Shown: positions 43,175 to 53,038, counted from the first letter of the stretch. The stretch: DNA of 64,000 nt from Bacteroides sp. (GCF_028690125.1 NZ_JAQVBV010000012.1:1-64000), one strand, 5' to 3'. Numbers and translations: made by a program. Notes: generated by a model not told the origin, from the sequence alone.

Positions 43175-44497
43175 ATGTTCGACAATTTAAGTGAGAGACT
43201 AGAACGGTCATTTAAGATTCTGAAAGGTGAAGGACAAATCACCGAAATCAACGTAGCGGAAACGCTGAAAGATGTACGTAAAGCGCTACTTGATGCCGAC
43301 GTAAACTATAAAGTTGCCAAGAACTTCACTGATACAGTGAAGGAAAAAGCCATCGGCCAGAACGTACTTACGGCTGTGAAGCCAAGCCAGTTGATGGTAA
43401 AAATCGTACATGACGAACTTACTCAGTTGATGGGTGGAGAAACTGCCGAAATAGACATTGATGCCCGTCCGGCAGTAATCTTGATGTCAGGTCTGCAAGG
43501 TTCAGGTAAGACTACCTTCTCGGGTAAATTGGCACGTATGCTGAAAACGAAGAAGAATCGTAAACCGTTACTGGTTGCCTGTGACGTTTACCGTCCGGCA
43601 GCTATCGAACAGTTGCGCGTATTGGCTGAGCAGATTGAAGTACCGATGTACTGCGAACTGGACAGTAAAAATCCGGTAGAAATCGCTCAACACGCTATTC
43701 AAGAAGCCAAAGCCAAAGGATATGACCTTGTCATCGTCGATACAGCCGGTCGTCTGGCAGTAGACGAACAGATGATGAACGAAATTGCTGCTATCAAGAA
43801 AGCGATCAATCCGAACGAAATCTTGTTTGTAGTAGACTCTATGACAGGCCAGGATGCTGTAAACACAGCTAAAGAATTTAATGAGCGTCTGGACTTCAAC
43901 GGTGTGGTATTGACCAAACTTGATGGTGATACCCGTGGTGGTGCGGCTCTTTCTATCCGTTCGGTAGTCAATAAACCAATCAAATTCGTTGGAACCGGTG
44001 AAAAGCTAGATGCAATCGACCAATTCCACCCGGCACGTATGGCTGACCGTATCCTCGGTATGGGTGATATCGTGTCTTTGGTAGAACGTGCTCAGGAACA
44101 ATATGACGAAGAAGAAGCAAAACGATTGCAGAAGAAGATTGCCAAGAATCAGTTCGACTTCAACGACTTCCTCAGCCAGATTGCCCAAATCAAGAAAATG
44201 GGTAACCTGAAAGACCTCGCTTCCATGATTCCGGGGGTAGGTAAAGCCATTAAAGATATTGATATTGATGATAACGCTTTCAAGAGTATTGAAGCGATTA
44301 TTCATTCAATGACTCCCGCAGAACGTTCTAATCCTGAAATCCTGAACGGTTCACGCCGTACTCGTATTGCTAAAGGTAGTGGAACAACTATTCAGGAAGT
44401 AAATCGTTTGCTAAAACAGTTTGACCAGACTCGTAAAATGATGAAGATGGTAACTAGCAGTAAAATGGGCAAGATGATGCCTAAAATGAAACGATAG
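43175..44497 (+). CDS. ffh: Signal recognition particle protein Ffh
   Basis: A 440-residue GTPase that binds signal sequences of nascent membrane proteins together with SRP RNA and delivers them to FtsY. N domain 1-95, G domain with GLQGSGKT at 106-113, DTAGRL, TKLDGDTRGGAAL, and the Met-rich M domain from about 325 (MGNLKDLASMIPGVGKAIKD, then ERSNPEILNGSRRTRIAKGSG and a final KMMKMVTSSKMGKMMPKMKR). The length is typical. Confidence 0.97.
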   Translation: MFDNLSERLERSFKILKGEGQITEINVAETLKDVRKALLDADVNYKVAKNFTDTVKEKAIGQNVLTAVKPSQLMVKIVHDELTQLMGGETAEIDIDARPAVILMSGLQGSGKTTFSGKLARMLKTKKNRKPLLVACDVYRPAAIEQLRVLAEQIEVPMYCELDSKNPVEIAQHAIQEAKAKGYDLVIVDTAGRLAVDEQMMNEIAAIKKAINPNEILFVVDSMTGQDAVNTAKEFNERLDFNGVVLTKLDGDTRGGAALSIRSVVNKPIKFVGTGEKLDAIDQFHPARMADRILGMGDIVSLVERAQEQYDEEEAKRLQKKIAKNQFDFNDFLSQIAQIKKMGNLKDLASMIPGVGKAIKDIDIDDNAFKSIEAIIHSMTPAERSNPEILNGSRRTRIAKGSGTTIQEVNRLLKQFDQTRKMMKMVTSSKMGKMMPKMKR

Positions 44498-44539
44498 ACT
44501 TTCATCAAATAAGATTAAGTTAAAACAGAGAATCAAACA

Positions 44540-45382
44540 ATGAAGAAACAGATCTTATTTTTAATAATATGTCTGTCAGTATCCTTTTCTGCCCAAGCCA
44601 AAATAATAAAGATACTTGCTATTGGCAACAGTTTTTCGGCTGACGCCATAGAGCAATATCTATACGAATTAGCTGCAGAAGGGGGTGACAGTTTGGTTAT
44701 CGGTAATGCTTATCGGGCTGGACAAGGTTTCGAATCACATTGGAAAGTGGCTGAGCAAAACAAAGCGAATTTTAAATACCATAAAATAGTTGGCGGCAAG
44801 AATACTAACCAAAGAAAAACATTATTGGAATGTATTCAAGATGAAGAATGGGATTATATAACCTTTCAACAAGCAAGTCAGGATAGCGGTGATTATGCAA
44901 CCTATGAACCTTGGCTGACCCAGTTGCTGGAATACGTAAAACAGTATGCACGTAACCCCAAAGTGAAATATGCACTACACCGGACTTGGGCTTACTCGCA
45001 AAGTTCCGATCATAGAGGATTCCACAAATATGGCAAGGATCAGTTGCAGATGTTTAAGAAAATAGTAGAAGCTACTAATCTATCAAAGAAACAGCATAAG
45101 GAATTTTGCATGATCATTCCTGCCGGAACAGCTATACAGAATGGGCGTTCAAGCATGATAGGAGATAATTTTAATCGTGACGGTTATCATCTCAGCCTTG
45201 GACTTGGACGTTATACGGCAGCTTGTACCTGGCTTGAGAAAATAACAAAACAAAAGGCTGTTGGGAAAAAATTCAGACCGAAAGATGTCAGTGAGGAAGA
45301 AGCGCTTATTGCTCAGAAAGCTGCTCACTATGCTGTTCGTCATCCGGATGTGATCACTGAGATTAAAATAAAAAAGAAATGA
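44540..45382 (+). CDS. Secreted DUF4886 protein
   Basis: A 280-residue protein. Signal peptide MKKQILFLIICLSVSFSAQA, then IKILAIGNSFSADAIEQYLYELA, which resembles the first block of SGNH hydrolases (G-x-S), DYITFQQASQDSGDY and a late DGYHLSLGLGRYTAA with a D-x-x-H pair. DUF4886 proteins are predicted SGNH-type hydrolases, perhaps deacetylating sugars. It sits 42 nt after ffh and may be co-transcribed; a terminator follows. Confidence 0.88.
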   Translation: MKKQILFLIICLSVSFSAQAKIIKILAIGNSFSADAIEQYLYELAAEGGDSLVIGNAYRAGQGFESHWKVAEQNKANFKYHKIVGGKNTNQRKTLLECIQDEEWDYITFQQASQDSGDYATYEPWLTQLLEYVKQYARNPKVKYALHRTWAYSQSSDHRGFHKYGKDQLQMFKKIVEATNLSKKQHKEFCMIIPAGTAIQNGRSSMIGDNFNRDGYHLSLGLGRYTAACTWLEKITKQKAVGKKFRPKDVSEEEALIAQKAAHYAVRHPDVITEIKIKKK

Positions 45383-45388
45383 TTATAT

Positions 45389-45418
45389 AAAGAGGGAGTT
45401 TAGGCTTCCTCTTTTTTT
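45389..45418 (+). terminator. Terminator after the DUF4886 gene
   Basis: AAAGAGGGAG (from 45389) pairs with CTTCCTCTTT (to 45414), followed by a T-run. Confidence 0.65.
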
Positions 45419-45453
45419 ATGTCCGAAAGATTGCCGGGTTCGACAAAATATTC

Positions 45454-45461
45454 TATTTTTG
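45454..45461 (+). promoter_or_regulatory. -7 box of the TlpA-like gene
   Basis: TATTTTTG at 45454-45461. It overlaps the first possible start codon of the longer frame, so translation must begin downstream, at 45480 or 45486. Confidence 0.55.
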
Positions 45462-45485
45462 TCCATTATCAAAAGAATAATGCAT

Positions 45486-46595
45486 ATGAAACGTACTTTT
45501 TCATTAAGTTTAATCGTCATTTTTGCCTGTTTCTGTTACGCACAGCAAAAGGTAGCAACATACATTGTTAAAGGTCTCCTGTCAGACTCTACGATGCAAG
45601 GAGAAACGATCTTTATGTTGAATTATGAAAATTCAGAGAAAATAAACAGTGCTAAAGTTTTAAATGGAAAATTCCAATTTACCGGAGAAGTAGAAACTCC
45701 TTTTTTGGCAAAAGTTTATGCTGGAAAGCATTATGGCATTTGCATAATAGAAAAAGGGACGATCATTCTAGATCTCGAAAAGACTCATACAACTTCCGGC
45801 CTGCCAATAGTGAATCCAGCCTTGGGAACTCCGCTAAATAATGAATTCGCCAATCTAAAGACTTCCATAGATAGTCTATCATTTGATGCTTATGAACAAC
45901 AGAAGCAGATACAGAAAGAATCCGCTGACAGCTATACAAGGGCAAAGCTGGAGAAAGAACTTATCACGAAAATACGCGAAACTATCATCCCTCAATATCA
46001 AGAAGTCTTTAAACAACATAAGAATGATGTACTTGGAGCTTACACCATCACTCAACTCTCAAAAGAATTATCTCCTGATGAAACGGCACTCATAATTGCT
46101 CAGGCAGGTCCATATATAATGTCACTCCCAAGCATACAGAATATAGTTAAACAGCTCGAGAAACTGAAACAGACTTCGGAAGGAAAAATGTTTGTCGATT
46201 TCGAAGGAAAAGACGCAAACGGAGAACCTCTCAAATTATCGAATTTTGTCGGTAAAGGAAAATATACTTTAGTTTCTTTTTGGTCAAGAAGCTGTGGTGG
46301 TTGCCGAGTAGAAATACCTATTATTGCTGAAATTTATAAGCAATTTGGTAATAAAGAACTGGAGGTGGTTGGTGTGGCTGTTAATGAAGGGTCTGTCAGT
46401 ACCAAAAAGGCAATCAAGGAACTAAATGTAATATGGCCTCAACTCTTTGAAACAGGTTCTCAGCCTTATGAGTTATACGGATTTAGTTACATTCCACAAA
46501 TCATGTTATTTGGTCCGGACGGTACAATTATCGCACGAAACTTGCGTGGAGACGGCATTAAAGTCAAAGTGAAAGAAGTTTTAAAACCATTATAA
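45486..46595 (+). CDS. Exported TlpA-like thiol-disulfide protein with DUF4369
   Basis: A 369-residue exported protein. Signal sequence MKRTFSLSLIVIFACFCYAQ, then a DUF4369 beta domain (TYIVKGLLSDSTMQGETIFMLNYEN ... GKFQFTGEV), a helical middle, and a C-terminal AhpC/TSA-thioredoxin domain with LVSFWSRSCGGCRVEIP (CGGC redox pair) and a cis-Pro region FSYIPQIMLFGPDG. Likely a periplasmic thiol oxidoreductase, as common in Bacteroides. An ATG at 45480 is an equally possible start. folD follows after 9 nt. Confidence 0.9.
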   Translation: MKRTFSLSLIVIFACFCYAQQKVATYIVKGLLSDSTMQGETIFMLNYENSEKINSAKVLNGKFQFTGEVETPFLAKVYAGKHYGICIIEKGTIILDLEKTHTTSGLPIVNPALGTPLNNEFANLKTSIDSLSFDAYEQQKQIQKESADSYTRAKLEKELITKIRETIIPQYQEVFKQHKNDVLGAYTITQLSKELSPDETALIIAQAGPYIMSLPSIQNIVKQLEKLKQTSEGKMFVDFEGKDANGEPLKLSNFVGKGKYTLVSFWSRSCGGCRVEIPIIAEIYKQFGNKELEVVGVAVNEGSVSTKKAIKELNVIWPQLFETGSQPYELYGFSYIPQIMLFGPDGTIIARNLRGDGIKVKVKEVLKPL

Positions 46596-46604
46596 ATTAA
46601 AAAT

Positions 46605-47486
46605 ATGACATTAATAGACGGAAAAGCCATTTCCGAACAAGTAAAACAAGAGATTGCAGCCGAAGTAGCAGAGATCGTAGCTCGTGGTGGTAAACGCCCA
46701 CATCTGGCAGCCATTCTCGTAGGACACGACGGTGGTAGCGAGACGTATGTAGCTGCAAAAGTAAAAGCTTGCGAAGTATGTGGATTCAAATCTTCACTCA
46801 TCCGCTACGAAAGTGATGTAACCGAAGAAGAATTGTTGGCAAAAGTACGCGAACTGAACGAAGATGACGATGTAGACGGATTTATCGTACAGCTTCCGCT
46901 GCCCAAACATATCTCTGAACAGAAAGTGATTGAAACGATTGATTATCGTAAAGATGTAGACGGCTTTCATCCTATCAACGTAGGACGTATGTCTATCGGT
47001 CTTCCCTGCTATGTATCGGCTACTCCTAACGGTATCCTCGAACTGTTGAAGCGTTATGAAATAGAAACTTCCGGTAAGAAATGTGTTGTACTTGGACGCA
47101 GTAATATTGTGGGTAAACCAATGGCGGCATTAATGATGCAAAAAGCATACCCGGGCGATGCTACTGTAACAGTGTGTCACAGCCGCAGTAAAGATCTGGT
47201 AAAAGAATGCCGCGAAGCTGATATTATCATTGCTGCTTTAGGGCAACCAAACTTTGTAAAAGAAGAGATGGTTAAAGAAGGTGCAGTAGTAATCGACGTA
47301 GGTACAACTCGTGTTCCGGATGCTACCAAAAAGTCCGGTTTCAAACTAACCGGTGATGTAAAATTCGATGAAGTGGCACCCAAATGTTCTTACATTACTC
47401 CCGTTCCGGGTGGAGTGGGTCCGATGACAATCGTATCACTCATGAAGAATACGCTTCTAGCAGGAAAGAAGGCTATTTATCAATGA
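46605..47486 (+). CDS. folD: Methylenetetrahydrofolate dehydrogenase/cyclohydrolase
   Basis: A 293-residue bifunctional enzyme interconverting 5,10-methylene-THF and 10-formyl-THF with NADP+. Seen: [13 protein letters not shown] with the catalytic Lys, [26 protein letters not shown], the dinucleotide-binding [17 protein letters not shown] and [19 protein letters not shown]. Complete. Its stop overlaps the next start as ATGA, coupling it to the CapA-like gene. Confidence 0.97.
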   Translation: MTLIDGKAISEQVKQEIAAEVAEIVARGGKRPHLAAILVGHDGGSETYVAAKVKACEVCGFKSSLIRYESDVTEEELLAKVRELNEDDDVDGFIVQLPLPKHISEQKVIETIDYRKDVDGFHPINVGRMSIGLPCYVSATPNGILELLKRYEIETSGKKCVVLGRSNIVGKPMAALMMQKAYPGDATVTVCHSRSKDLVKECREADIIIAALGQPNFVKEEMVKEGAVVIDVGTTRVPDATKKSGFKLTGDVKFDEVAPKCSYITPVPGGVGPMTIVSLMKNTLLAGKKAIYQ

Positions 47487-48643
47487 AACAGACTTGGTTT
47501 CTAATGATCATATTACTCTCTTTGTCCTGCACCTCACAGTCGCAGGCAAAGAGAGAATCCGGCAATATTCCACTGGATAGTCTTTCTCTTTCTGACAGTA
47601 TATCACCCGCTGACACGCTCCGACTACTTTTCGTTGGAGACCTCATGCAACATCAGGGACAGATAAACGCAGCATATGCTGCTAAAGGTTTGAAAGGATA
47701 TGATTACTCCTCGTATTTCGAATATGTCAAAGAAGAGATACGCAGAGCTCATTTTGCCATAGCCAATCTGGAAGTTACTTTAGGAGGTAAGCCCTATAAA
47801 GGCTATCCCGCTTTCAGTGCTCCCGACGAATATCTTACAGCGATTCATGAAGCAGGTTTCAATGTTCTTGTTACTGCAAATAATCATAGTCTCGATCGTA
47901 GACAAAAAGGATTGGAACGTACTATACACCTTATTGATTCTCTGGATATCCCTCATGCGGGTACGTATATAAATGCTGAAGAACGAGCAGAGAAGTATCC
48001 ACTTGTATTAGAGAAAAATGGTTTTCGCATCGCACTGCTTAATTATACCTACGGAACGAATGGAATTCCAGTAACGCCACCTAATATCGTTAATTATATC
48101 GATACTGTTATTATTGCCAAAGATATTGAAACTTGCAAAACCTTGCATCCGGATGCAATCATCGCCTGTATGCATTGGGGAGAAGAATATCAGTCACTTC
48201 CTAATAAAGAGCAGAAATTCCTTGCCGATTGGATGATCCTAAAAGGTGTGGATCATATCATCGGCTCACATCCACACGTCGTACAACCCATAGAAGTACG
48301 TAAAGATAGCCTTACTAGCAAAAGCCACCTTATTGTTTACTCATTGGGTAATTATATTTCTAATATGTCCGCCCGTCGTACTGACGGAGGATTAATGGTC
48401 AGGATGGAATTAGTGAAAGACAGTACTGTTCGTCTCAATAGCTGCGAATATAGTTTAGTATGGACAGCCCGTCCCACACAATCCGGAAAAAAGAATCATC
48501 AATTGTACCCTGTCAATATACCTACGAATTCCATTCCTATCAATACACGTAACTCCTTGAAAATCTTCACGAATGATGCGCGAAACCTCTTCAGTAAGTA
48601 CAATCAGGGAATAAAAGAATATACTTTTTACGAAAAAAAATAG
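47483..48643 (+). CDS. CapA-family lipoprotein (metallophosphatase-like)
   Basis: A 386-residue protein of the poly-gamma-glutamate CapA family. Signal peptide with lipobox LSLSC (C16), then [43 protein letters not shown] and [14 protein letters not shown], the conserved His/Asp/Asn set of this calcineurin-like fold. It is membrane-anchored and probably a periplasmic hydrolase or polymer-handling protein; no PGA synthesis genes are near. ATG 47483 is chosen because it overlaps folD by ATGA; a longer frame from 47384 lies inside folD. Confidence 0.9.
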   Translation: MKQTWFLMIILLSLSCTSQSQAKRESGNIPLDSLSLSDSISPADTLRLLFVGDLMQHQGQINAAYAAKGLKGYDYSSYFEYVKEEIRRAHFAIANLEVTLGGKPYKGYPAFSAPDEYLTAIHEAGFNVLVTANNHSLDRRQKGLERTIHLIDSLDIPHAGTYINAEERAEKYPLVLEKNGFRIALLNYTYGTNGIPVTPPNIVNYIDTVIIAKDIETCKTLHPDAIIACMHWGEEYQSLPNKEQKFLADWMILKGVDHIIGSHPHVVQPIEVRKDSLTSKSHLIVYSLGNYISNMSARRTDGGLMVRMELVKDSTVRLNSCEYSLVWTARPTQSGKKNHQLYPVNIPTNSIPINTRNSLKIFTNDARNLFSKYNQGIKEYTFYEKK

Positions 48644-48651
48644 TAGAATCT

Positions 48652-48682
48652 TTTGGAGATTTAAAGATTATATCTATCTTTG
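48652..48682 (+). promoter_or_regulatory. Promoter of tRNA-His
   Basis: TTTG at 48652-48655 and TATCTTTG at 48675-48682 with a 19-nt spacer, a consensus Bacteroides promoter, 25 nt before the tRNA. Confidence 0.8.
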
Positions 48683-48707
48683 CACCGCATTAGAGAAATG
48701 CAAACAT

Positions 48708-48785
48708 GGTGGATGTAGTTCAGTTGGTTAGAGCGTCAGATTGTGGTTCTGAATGTCGCCGGTTCGAGCCCGGTCTTCCACCCCA
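48708..48785 (+). tRNA. tRNA-His (anticodon GTG)
   Basis: A complete cloverleaf with D arm GTAGTTCAGTTGGTTAGAGC, anticodon loop ATTGTGGTT (GTG) and T arm CGGTTCGAGCCCG. The extra 5' G pairs with the discriminator C, the mark of tRNA-His. CCA is encoded. One T:T mismatch occurs in the acceptor stem. Confidence 0.95.
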
Positions 48786-48791
48786 AAAAAG

Positions 48792-48828
48792 AATCCTTAT
48801 AAGTCAAAGTACTTACAAGGATTTTTTT
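48792..48828 (+). terminator. Terminator after tRNA-His
   Basis: AATCCTTATAAGT (48792-48804) pairs with ACTTACAAGGATT (48811-48823) with one mismatch, followed by a T-run. Confidence 0.8.
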
Positions 48829-48994
48829 GTAATTAGGTATTTCTCAATAACCAGTATCCAGACTTAAACAGCGACTTTGTTTTCCAATTTAAGAATGAGC
48901 TAATTATACCGGCTATTTAAAAAGAATTTAATTAGTAAAATAATTGCATATACTGAAAAGAATTTCAATAAGACAACCTAGAAATATACTACTT

Positions 48995-49234
48995 ATGGAA
49001 AATAAAAAATTAACCCGTTCTTCCAATAGAATGATTGCAGGGGTATGTAGCGGAATTGCTGAATATTTTGGCTGGGATATCACTTTATTAAGGATAGTCT
49101 ATATATTAGCAACATTCTTCACCGCTTTTGCCGGAGTAATTATATATGTTATTCTATGGATTGTTATGCCTGAAAAAAGACCTAGTGAAGGATATGAAGA
49201 TCGCATGAATGAACAATTAAACAATAAAAAATAG
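48995..49234 (+). CDS. PspC-domain membrane protein
   Basis: A 79-residue protein: KKLTRSSNRMIAGVCSGIAEYFGWDITLLRIVYILATFF, the PspC signature, with one or two membrane helices (about 31-63) and WIVMPEKRP after them. It probably senses or responds to envelope stress; no pspA-like gene is nearby. ATG 48995 is used because the family begins right before the KLxRS motif. Confidence 0.88.
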   Translation: MENKKLTRSSNRMIAGVCSGIAEYFGWDITLLRIVYILATFFTAFAGVIIYVILWIVMPEKRPSEGYEDRMNEQLNNKK

Positions 49235-49307
49235 CATACTTTAAAAACAAAGTGTATCAGAAATAGAGCGTGCGAGAGCAGAAGCGATCATCTCATAACT
49301 CCTGATA

Positions 49308-51170
49308 TCAATAAAGTTCCAATCCGAACTCATCTTTTAATTGCATCAATGCCTCATTCTTCTGCGCCATCAACTGGAACTTCTCAACGCGCCCTACGGC
49401 ACGAACTGTTTCTGTTGGCGCACTAACCCGTACCGTCATCTGCACTTTGCTATTCTTCAGCCGTTTGCGAAGATAATCTTGCATTTTTGGAATCAGAGCT
49501 GTAAAATCCTTAGCAGCAATCTCATTATCAACTACTACTTCAAATGACGTGGAATTCCCTATTAGCACGGGACGAAGCCCCTGCATACGCTTAGCGATAG
49601 CCACTTGCTCTTTAGGCAACTGTCCGGCATATTCCTGCCAATAGTAATTCAAATCCCGATCGTTGAATATCAAATCTTCCTCGGGTTGCACCTGAATATT
49701 AGCAGTAGGTGTTGTAGTCGAATTTTGAGCGACCTGCTCCCGTTGCGGACGCTTGATAGATACCCCCAGACTCGACATCTTCATCACGGGAATCTTCTTT
49801 TCCTCTCTAATTGCAGGAGAAGCTCCTGCCCCTTGAGAACCGGAAGTAGAAACAGACGTCATCGGGTTTGCAGATGTGGCTGTAGACGCGTGTGTTTGTG
49901 GCACAACAGCAGCATTGACAGGAACTTGTGTTGCAACCGGCGATTGAGCGGAATGAACTACATTTTGTTGAGCAGGAGATGCACTAACAACCCGTGGTTG
50001 CTGTACAACGGCAGGTTGAGTAAATACGGGGTTAAGAGTCTTTTTAGGGCTACGCCCACCAATCACATCATCCCCCTCGGTGGTAAGTTGTGCAACTTGT
50101 ATCAAAGTCAATTCAACCAGCAAACGCTTGTTCTTACTGGTACGATAATTCAAATCACAATCATTACACAACTTCATCGCACGGTACAAGAAAGGCAACG
50201 AACATTTTTGAGCCTGTTCCTGATAGTGCTGACGTATACTAGCCCCCACTTCTAACAGTGAAATAGTAGCAGTATCTTTACTTACCAACAAATCCCGTAG
50301 ATGAGAAGAGAGTCCTGTAATGAAATGACTTCCGTCAAATCCTTTATTCAGCACATCATTAAAAAGTAACAATGCATCACTCACTTTATTTTCCAGAAAA
50401 TAATCTGTCAGACGGAAGTAATAGTCATAATCCAACACATTGAGATTCTCAATCACGCTTTTATAAGTGATATTCCCTCCGGTAAAACTGACTACCTGGT
50501 CGAAAATAGATAATGCATCACGCATCCCTCCATCGGCTTTCAAAGCAATCACATTCAAAGCTTCCGGCTCTGCTGTAATCCGCTCCTTTGAAGCAACATA
50601 CGACAAATGTTCTACTGTATCTTCGACACTGATCCGATTGAAATCATAAATCTGACAACGGGAAAGAATAGTAGGAAGAATCTTATGTTTTTCTGTGGTA
50701 GCAAGAATAAAAATAGCATGGCGGGGTGGCTCTTCCAATGTCTTCAGAAAGGCATTGAAAGCAGAAGCTGAAAGCATATGTACCTCATCGATAATATATA
50801 CTTTATACTTACCGATCTGGGGCGGAATACGTACTTGTTCAACCAACTGACGAATATCATCTACCGAATTATTGGAAGCAGCATCAAGTTCGTGTATATT
50901 ATAGGAGCGTTGTTCATTGAAAGCAACACAAGACTCACACTCATTACATGCCTCACCGTCAGCGGTAGGTGTCATACAATTTATTGTCTTGGCGAAAATA
51001 CGAGCACAAGTCGTTTTTCCCACTCCTCGCGGTCCGCAAAATAAATAAGCATGGGCCAATTTCTGAGTAGCAATTGCATTTTTCAGTGTGGTAGTCAGCG
51101 CCCGCTGCCCTACTACTGATTCAAATGTGGACGGACGATATTTACGGGCTGATACAATATAGTTTTCCAT
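49308..51170 (-). CDS. dnaX: DNA polymerase III subunits gamma/tau
   Basis: A 620-residue clamp-loader ATPase. Residues 1-370 form the AAA+ part: YRPSTFESVVGQ, Walker A GPRGVGKT (46-53), zinc cysteines CMTPTADGEACNECESC, DEVHMLSASAFNAFLKTLEEPP and SRC. A Gln/Pro/Ala-rich linker (about 385-500) leads to a tau-like C-terminal domain (NYYWQEYAGQLPKEQVAIAKRMQGLRP). No canonical A AAA AAG frameshift site is seen, so a short gamma form is not predicted. It is divergent from the FtsB-like gene. Confidence 0.96.
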   Translation of the reverse strand: MENYIVSARKYRPSTFESVVGQRALTTTLKNAIATQKLAHAYLFCGPRGVGKTTCARIFAKTINCMTPTADGEACNECESCVAFNEQRSYNIHELDAASNNSVDDIRQLVEQVRIPPQIGKYKVYIIDEVHMLSASAFNAFLKTLEEPPRHAIFILATTEKHKILPTILSRCQIYDFNRISVEDTVEHLSYVASKERITAEPEALNVIALKADGGMRDALSIFDQVVSFTGGNITYKSVIENLNVLDYDYYFRLTDYFLENKVSDALLLFNDVLNKGFDGSHFITGLSSHLRDLLVSKDTATISLLEVGASIRQHYQEQAQKCSLPFLYRAMKLCNDCDLNYRTSKNKRLLVELTLIQVAQLTTEGDDVIGGRSPKKTLNPVFTQPAVVQQPRVVSASPAQQNVVHSAQSPVATQVPVNAAVVPQTHASTATSANPMTSVSTSGSQGAGASPAIREEKKIPVMKMSSLGVSIKRPQREQVAQNSTTTPTANIQVQPEEDLIFNDRDLNYYWQEYAGQLPKEQVAIAKRMQGLRPVLIGNSTSFEVVVDNEIAAKDFTALIPKMQDYLRKRLKNSKVQMTVRVSAPTETVRAVGRVEKFQLMAQKNEALMQLKDEFGLELY

Positions 51171-51359
51171 ATCCGGGATTCTCTCTGTTTTTGAGTTTCT
51201 GAAAAATAACGCGAATAAGGCTGATTAAAGCATTCTTGGGCAATGCACGTACGACCTATTATCGCTTTCAGTGCAAAAGTACATAAAAAAGTGATAAGTA
51301 ATAAATGTTAGATAGAGAAGTTTTGAACCCAAAGCGATAAGTTTTTAAGTTATTAGTTT

Positions 51360-51367
51360 TATCTTTG
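51360..51367 (+). promoter_or_regulatory. -7 box of the FtsB/DivIC-like gene
   Basis: TATCTTTG at 51360-51367, 20 nt before the ATG at 51388. Confidence 0.6.
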
Positions 51368-51387
51368 CAGATATAAAAAGAGAAATT

Positions 51388-51690
51388 ATGGGCAAACTCA
51401 TCACTATCTGGAATTTTATATGCAGCCACAAGTATTTGATTACTATTGGTACATTTGCTGTCATTATTGGCTTTCTGGACGAAAACAGTCTGATCCGTCG
51501 TTTTGGATATGAACGTGAAATCAGCCAACTGAAAGAAGAGATTGAGAAATACCGGATAGATTACGAAGAGAACACCAAACGCCTCAACGAACTAAATTCT
51601 AATCCGGATGCCATTGAGCAAATCGCCCGTGAAAAGTATCTGATGAAAAAACCCAACGAAGATATTTACGTTTTTGAAGAAAATCAATGA
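51388..51690 (+). CDS. FtsB/DivIC-family septum formation protein
   Basis: A 100-residue bitopic membrane protein: short cytoplasmic start, one membrane helix (about 15-33, YLITIGTFAVIIGFL), then a coiled coil (REISQLKEEIEKYRIDYEENTKRLNEL) and the family ending EQIAREKYLMKKPNEDIYVFE. Members act with FtsL/FtsQ in the divisome. It overlaps the next gene by 4 bp. Confidence 0.9.
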   Translation: MGKLITIWNFICSHKYLITIGTFAVIIGFLDENSLIRRFGYEREISQLKEEIEKYRIDYEENTKRLNELNSNPDAIEQIAREKYLMKKPNEDIYVFEENQ

Positions 51691-52025
51691 AGCAATTAGT
51701 ACCTGCCTTTTTTGTTGTAGGAGCCATTATGGCTCTCGCCGGAGCTGCTATTTATATTACCGGTTGGAATTATGCTCCTTATATTTATACCATCGGAGCC
51801 GGATTTGTTGCATTGGCACAAGTAAATACTCCGGTTAAGGGAAAAAGCAAAACCCTCAAGCGATTGCGTATCCAACAGATATTCGGTGCACTGGCATTAA
51901 TCCTGACGGGTGCTTTTATGTTTACGACCCGTGGAAATGAATGGATCGCTTGTCTTACTATAGGAGCTATTTTAGAACTCTACACTGCTTTTCGAATTCC
52001 TCAGGAAGAAGAGAAAGAAAGGTAA
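51687..52025 (+). CDS. Conserved small membrane protein
   Basis: A 112-residue protein with four hydrophobic segments (about 4-26, 30-46, 65-80, 87-102) and short basic loops (GKSKTLKRLRIQQ). I recognise it only as a conserved Bacteroidales membrane protein of unknown role. It starts inside the stop of the FtsB-like gene (ATGA), so it is translationally coupled to a divisome gene. Confidence 0.8.
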   Translation: MKQLVPAFFVVGAIMALAGAAIYITGWNYAPYIYTIGAGFVALAQVNTPVKGKSKTLKRLRIQQIFGALALILTGAFMFTTRGNEWIACLTIGAILELYTAFRIPQEEEKER

Positions 52026-52093
52026 TAAAAAAAGCCTATTATGACTTCACAGTCTTAAACAGGCATACATACACAAATATAAGAAAAATCAAG

Positions 52094-52127
52094 AAAAAAA
52101 ACTCCTTCCTCTTTTTAGAGAAAGGAG
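52094..52127 (-). terminator. Terminator between convergent genes
   Basis: CTCCTTCCTC (52102-52111) pairs with GAGAAAGGAG (52118-52127) with one mismatch. On the minus strand an eight-base T-run follows, so it ends the OmpH-like transcript. Confidence 0.7.
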
Positions 52128-52142
52128 GCTATATAAATTATT

Positions 52143-52751
52143 TTATTTCTTAGCCGGAGCTGAATATCTGGCATTCAATCCGTCTACTATTTCTTTTGTG
52201 ATATTGAAAGCGCTATCAGCATAAAGCAAGTTATCAAAACCTGTATTGCTGAAAATCAAATTATAACGATGTGTCTTATTATATTCTTTCAAGAAAGCAT
52301 TGATAGAGTCGCGGAATAACAAACTGTTTTTATTATTCTCTTCCATCAAACCATTTTGAAGTTTGTTACTAAGTTCTTGTAAATCTTGCTCCATTTTAGC
52401 AAGGCGGTTATATTCTTGTTGAGCTCTCTCCGGTGAAAGGAAAGCATTATTCTCATACTTTTTCTGCCATTCCTGTTGGTCTTTTCTCAAAGCATTGCTT
52501 TTTTCAGTCAATGTCAAGCGAACGTTTTCGCTCTTCTTTACCATCGCTTCATTTAAATCAATACAAAAATTATATTTAGACAGCAATGTATCTATTTCAA
52601 CATAAGCAATCTTCATTCCTGAAAGTTCGGCATTAGCCGTCTGAGTTGGAGCTGTAGCAGTTTGATTATCAGTTTTGCCGGTGCATTGTGAAAATAAAAC
52701 GATAAACGCAAGAGCAGCTAAACCGTTCATGAGGTAGTTCATTCTATTCAT
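52143..52751 (-). CDS. OmpH/Skp-like lipoprotein
   Basis: A 202-residue exported protein. Signal peptide with lipobox VLFSQC (C23), then MKIAYVEIDTLLSKYNFCIDLNEAMVKKSENVRLTL, the OmpH/Skp opening, a long coiled coil to about 145 and a C-terminal strand NLIFSNTGFDNLLYADSAFNIT. Skp-like proteins hold outer-membrane proteins in the periplasm; this one would be lipid-anchored. It follows a small membrane-protein gene by 25 nt. Confidence 0.88.
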   Translation of the reverse strand: MNRMNYLMNGLAALAFIVLFSQCTGKTDNQTATAPTQTANAELSGMKIAYVEIDTLLSKYNFCIDLNEAMVKKSENVRLTLTEKSNALRKDQQEWQKKYENNAFLSPERAQQEYNRLAKMEQDLQELSNKLQNGLMEENNKNSLLFRDSINAFLKEYNKTHRYNLIFSNTGFDNLLYADSAFNITKEIVDGLNARYSAPAKK

Positions 52752-52776
52752 AACTATAAATATTGTTTTTAATTAA

Positions 52777-53010
52777 TTAGTTCATACTATCGTTTAAGGC
52801 TTTTTCCAATTTATCAATAGAAAAACGCGGTTTCTTTTGTGCTTCACGATCTTGTGACTGCGCACAACCTATTCCTTTTTTCCGCAATGCTTTATTGCCG
52901 CTTACATGACCATTCGGGAACTTCCCACCCTTCGTAAAGAATACTTTCACCCCTAATAATAAAAGGGAAATAGCAACTATTAACAAAGTTATCAGTACAG
53001 TCTCAACCAT
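52777..53010 (-). CDS. Conserved small membrane protein
   Basis: A 77-residue protein: one N-terminal membrane helix (about 4-25, VLITLLIVAISLLLLGVKVFF), then a basic region (KGGKFPNGHVSGNKALRKKGIGCAQSQDREAQKK). The GKFPNGHV..N.ALRKKGI.CA pattern is conserved in Bacteroidales hypothetical proteins. The function is unknown. It is probably co-transcribed with the OmpH-like gene. Confidence 0.8.
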   Translation of the reverse strand: MVETVLITLLIVAISLLLLGVKVFFTKGGKFPNGHVSGNKALRKKGIGCAQSQDREAQKKPRFSIDKLEKALNDSMN

Positions 53011-53030
53011 TTCTATTAATTTTGTGGATG

Positions 53031-53038
53031 CAAAGATA
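53031..53038 (-). promoter_or_regulatory. -7 box for the small membrane protein/OmpH unit
   Basis: On the minus strand TATCTTTG (plus CAAAGATA), 20 nt before the ATG at 53010. Confidence 0.55.

Noticed and set aside
49308..51170. Programmed frameshift in dnaX
   Set aside because: The only A-rich candidate noticed reads CCT AAA AAG, which is not the A AAA AAG heptamer, and the full-length frame is intact. I see no support for a gamma form.
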